Source: JBFMHD01 sp040752395 [NCBI: Candidatus Hydrogenedentota bacterium] (lineage in GTDB: Bacteria > JBFMHD01). Taken from it: a stretch of DNA of 16,295 nt. The notes under the pieces were generated by a model, which worked only from the letters and a program-made list of their open reading frames with translations, was not told the DNA's origin and ran no database searches. This document shows positions 14,473-16,295 of the stretch, in pieces; position 1 is the stretch's first letter; every line of letters begins with the position of its first letter. The DNA is taken from assembly GCA_040752395.1 (NCBI GenBank), contig JBFMHD010000042.1:1-16295 (forward strand), read 5' to 3'. The position numbers and the translations under genes are program-made.

Positions 14473-14499
14473 AATATATGTTTATCTATCGTCTGTCAA
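14473..14499 (-). promoter_or_regulatory. Promoter for the GH57 gene
   Basis: On the minus strand TTGACA (14499-14494) is followed after 15 bases by TATATT (14478-14473); a 17-base alternative reads TATTTT. The 15-base option matches the spacing at 178-204 and 6368-6394. The start would be near 14466, giving a short leader with the AAGGA site. Confidence 0.55.
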
Positions 14500-14527
14500 T
14501 AGTCGAGAATAATATTTTTGTAATCCC

Positions 14528-14572
14528 TCGGTTTTCAGCGGAGTTTATTAATCTTACCTCTACTAAAACCGA
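14528..14572. other. Inverted repeat upstream of GH57
   Basis: TCGGTTTT (14528-14535) and AAAACCGA (14565-14572) are perfect eight-base arms around 29 bases. They lie about 30 bases upstream of the GH57 -35. The left arm continues into CAGCGGAG, loosely resembling the GTTTTTCAGAGG word of repeat R. Confidence 0.4.
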
Positions 14573-14580
14573 TGGTTTGA

Positions 14581-14639
14581 GGCACAAAGGCACCGAGTGA
14601 CAAAGGTACAAAGTTTTTTCTTCTTTGTGCCTTTGTGCC
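14581..14639. repeat. Four-unit octad array forming a long hairpin
   Basis: Positions 14581-14612 divide into four 8-base words: GGCACAAA, GGCACCGA, GTGACAAA, GGTACAAA. CAAAGGTACAAAG (14601-14613) pairs with CTTTGTGCCTTTG (14623-14635) over 13 positions with one G.U, around a T-rich nine-base loop. It could terminate transcription arriving from the surface-protein remnant. Confidence 0.65.
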
Positions 14640-14859
14640 TGAAAAAACGACTTTTAAAAGAGACCACTATTATTTTATTTGACAAATATCTCCTTCTTAT
14701 TCGGGTCAGGATATTTTAATATTAAAAAATTAGATAAGCAATAGGAAAATTGGTACTTATGTAATCCGTCACTTATTGGTGCGGTAGAATTTACTTAAGA
14801 AGCAAAAGGCAAGATGCAAGAAGCAAGATTAAGGAAACTCCACCAAAGACTGAGAACGT
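14640..14859. other. Non-coding interval with repeats
   Basis: No gene is visible. TTTTAAAAGAGACC (about 14652-14665) belongs to the AGAGACC family. A lone TTGACA at 14679-14684 has no acceptable -10. Positions 14800-14827 hold four heptads of the CTTGCTT type on the minus strand (CTTGCTT, CTTGCAT, CTTGCCT, TTTGCTT), the same words as at 61-88. Confidence 0.6.
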
Positions 14860-14958
14860 ATGAAAAAATTAGACTTTTTTAGAAAATGGGGCCTGATAAT
14901 AAAAAAGTTAGCAGGTATTAATGTTGATTATTTCACATGTTCTGAGGCATTACCTTAA
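14860..14958 (+). CDS. Possible small ORF, unrecognised
   Basis: ATG at 14860 opens a 32-codon frame starting MKKLDFFRKWGL, moderately basic and ending SEALP. There is no strong Shine-Dalgarno. It overlaps another short frame starting at 14921. It may be a fragment of a lost gene, and I cannot assign it. Confidence 0.2.
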   Translation: MKKLDFFRKWGLIIKKLAGINVDYFTCSEALP

Positions 14959-15049
14959 TAAGTCGTATAGCAAAGAAGCACTTATTGATAAAAACGAGAT
15001 TGAGAAAAGTGCTATAACCAGCTCTGTCTTCTTGCCCGAAAATAATTTT

Positions 15050-15561
15050 CTATTTCTTTTTGTTCAAGAGATGAATATCGCCAGGATTAATTACCTTGGC
15101 CTGTACCGTACCCTCGAATTTTATCCCTGAGTTTAACCTGCCTGAAGCTGTTATGGGTATCACCTCTTTGATGTTACCGATTTTAATGTTCAGAGAATCA
15201 ATTATCTTCTGTATATCTCTTCTTGGGAACTTTGCAAGAATATCTCCACCCTTGTCGTCTTTTGATACTTTTAAGAATTTTTCAGGTTTTATATTAACGT
15301 TCTTATCACCAACTTTTATTATGGATATACTATCCAGATTAAAATCTGAACCGGTTATATTTTGTTGAAGCACTTCTATACCGATATTAACGAATCTGCC
15401 ATTACTTTTAAGATTAAGAACACGTGGTGTTATGTCTATATAAGCTTTCAGAACCTGGTCTATGGAAATCTCTTCCTCAAAAGGTGATGGGATCGGTAAG
15501 GATGGATCATAACTCTTAAAACATTAGGTAGTTTACCATCACTTGTGATGAGTTCTCTTCT
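15050..15561 (-). pseudogene. C-terminal remnant of a surface protein
   Basis: The frame 15523-15050 has no ATG but reads as one domain: KAYIDITPRVLNLKS, then NGRFVNIGIEV, a strand-rich middle, LAKFPRRDIQKII, and ITASGRLNSGIKFEG near the end. This is the IDIxPxxLNLKSxG type domain that commonly closes large secreted or surface proteins. Only a GTG near 15373 could start it internally, which would cut the domain. Upstream, a different frame reads ELITSDGKLPNVLRV and would join it (VYDPSLPIPSP) if one T is restored near 15510-15514, so a one-base deletion frameshift is likely. A TAG at 15564-15562 closes even that frame. Together with 15714-16088 it looks like the two ends of one collapsed gene. 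Confidence 0.6.
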
Positions 15562-15713
15562 CTAATGCGATTTGTGAGAAAAGTTTTTAAACATTTTTGT
15601 ATTGTTTTTTGCTGAAAAATGGGAGTGGGGCGATGGACAGTGGTTTTGAAAAGTTTTTCCCTAAATCTTAATTTTTATCGGGCTCTTTGCTATTGCTTTC
15701 TTTATCACTCTTT

Positions 15714-16088
15714 TTATTTACACAATTTTTCTATTGACATCCAATCGCCAGGCGGGTCGATTATCGTCAACGAGGAATCAGCACCAATCAATGATAGGTT
15801 GTTCATATCGATCACATCTGTCTCGGAGTACATCCCTGCATCCACATATATCGTATCACCTGCACTTGCGACCTGTAACGACTTTGTGATTGTCCGATAA
15901 GGTTTGGTGTCTGAACCATAACCTGTTGTATCATTACCAGTATCAGATGTATATACGTCGCCAGCTACTGACGTATCATTCACATACCAGACCGCTGCTC
16001 TGACAGGTATCGAATATATGACTGATAAAAATATTATTAAAAGAAAAATTATAATGAATTTTGGATAGTTGCTGTATCCTGAATACAT
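15714..16088 (-). pseudogene. N-terminal remnant of a DUF1565-type beta-helix surface protein
   Basis: The 124-residue frame starts with a signal peptide: a hydrophobic stretch at about residues 10-26 followed by PVRAA. Then come AVWYVNDTS, a Gly/Asp/Thr-rich stretch, KPYRTITKSL, GDTIYVDAGMYSE and LSLIGADSSLTIIDPPG. These are the opening turns of a right-handed parallel beta-helix (DUF1565/pectate-lyase-like), a domain normally several hundred residues long. It stops after IEKLCK, far too short, and the 150 bases beyond are full of stops. The alternative is a short secreted protein of its own, but the matching C-terminal remnant at 15050-15561 argues for internal deletion. The promoter is intact, so it may still be transcribed. 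Confidence 0.6.
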
Positions 16089-16095
16089 ATATTAG

Positions 16096-16123
16096 ATTAT
16101 ACACAATTTTTAAAAATTGTCAA
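16096..16123 (-). promoter_or_regulatory. Consensus promoter of the surface-protein remnant
   Basis: On the minus strand TTGACA (16123-16118) and TATAAT (16101-16096), both perfect, are 16 bases apart. The start would fall at about 16089, at or one base before the ATG at 16088-16086, and there is no Shine-Dalgarno. This suggests a leaderless message. Confidence 0.65.
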
Positions 16124-16202
16124 GCTTTTTTTATTTTTTTTAGAGACTTCTTCCCTTAAAAACTTTAAGCTAAATTTTCAAAGAATTACAGGCATAAAAT
16201 AA

Positions 16203-16236
16203 GTCCCTTAAAAACAGGGTTTTTTAGAGACCTCAG
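16203..16236. repeat. ACAGGGTTTT..AGAGACCTC element, copy 2
   Basis: AAAAACAGGGTTTTTT then AGAGACCTCAG repeats the element at 6540-6566. A partial TTTAGAGACTTC occurs nearby at 16138-16150. The remainder of 16124-16295 shows no gene. Confidence 0.5.
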
Positions 16237-16295
16237 AATAATATTTTTTTATATCGCTAAAAGAAAAATAATAAGTCCGGTGAATAGATAAGTGT

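Noticed and set aside
14679-14684. TTGACA as a plus-strand promoter
   Set aside because: No acceptable -10 lies 15-19 bases downstream, and no supported gene follows.
14921-15130. Plus-strand 69-codon frame
   Set aside because: Its end overlaps the surface-protein remnant on the other strand, it has no clear ribosome-binding site, and it resembles nothing I know.

Overview
The window is AT-rich (roughly one third GC by eye) and comes from a bacterium with an outer membrane. It encodes an outer-membrane beta-barrel-type protein and exported proteins with Sec signal peptides. Several genes are translationally coupled through 4-base overlaps. I cannot name the phylum. The gene content (GH57 glucanotransferase, HEAT-repeat protein, membrane-embedded spermidine-synthase-like protein, DUF1565-type surface protein) and the abundance of short word-like repeats suggest an uncultivated anaerobic candidate-phylum lineage; this is inference.

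Layout. 1-287: short repeats, then a consensus promoter. 288-1928 (+): HEAT-repeat protein. 1929-2141: convergent gap with a long imperfect inverted repeat. 6138-2142 (-): a four-gene operon encoding an exported TPR/beta protein, two tiny two-helix membrane proteins, and a 793-residue membrane protein with an inserted spermidine-synthase-like Rossmann domain. 6139-6565: leader and repeat region. 7123-6566 (-): rsmD, divergent from argB. 7237-11626 (+): arginine run argB, [353 bases of repeats], argD, argF, outer-membrane protein, CxxC protein. 11761-11912 (+): tRNA-Lys(UUU) and tRNA-Glu(UUC) behind one promoter. 11913-12322: GC-richer island with a decayed serine-recombinase fragment. 14449-12323 (-): GH57 4-alpha-glucanotransferase/amylase. 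14450-15049: repeats, no secure gene. 16088-15050 (-): N- and C-terminal remnants of what looks like one collapsed surface-protein gene.

Function. ArgB phosphorylates N-acetylglutamate, ArgD makes N-acetylornithine two steps later, and ArgF carbamoylates ornithine to citrulline. The intervening and later enzymes (ArgC, ArgJ, ArgG, ArgH) are not in this window. The outer-membrane and CxxC genes overlap their upstream neighbours and probably ride on the same transcript. GH57 acts on alpha-glucans such as glycogen. The minus-strand four-gene operon is unassigned.

The most unusual feature is a set of intergenic arrays built from exactly four 7- or 8-base words, with unrelated words at different loci. 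In one copy of a shared array, three of the four words carry the same base change. A second repeat family supplies the Shine-Dalgarno of argD. Two promoters share a near-identical upstream box at almost the same distance from the -35, with an unusual 15-base spacer.
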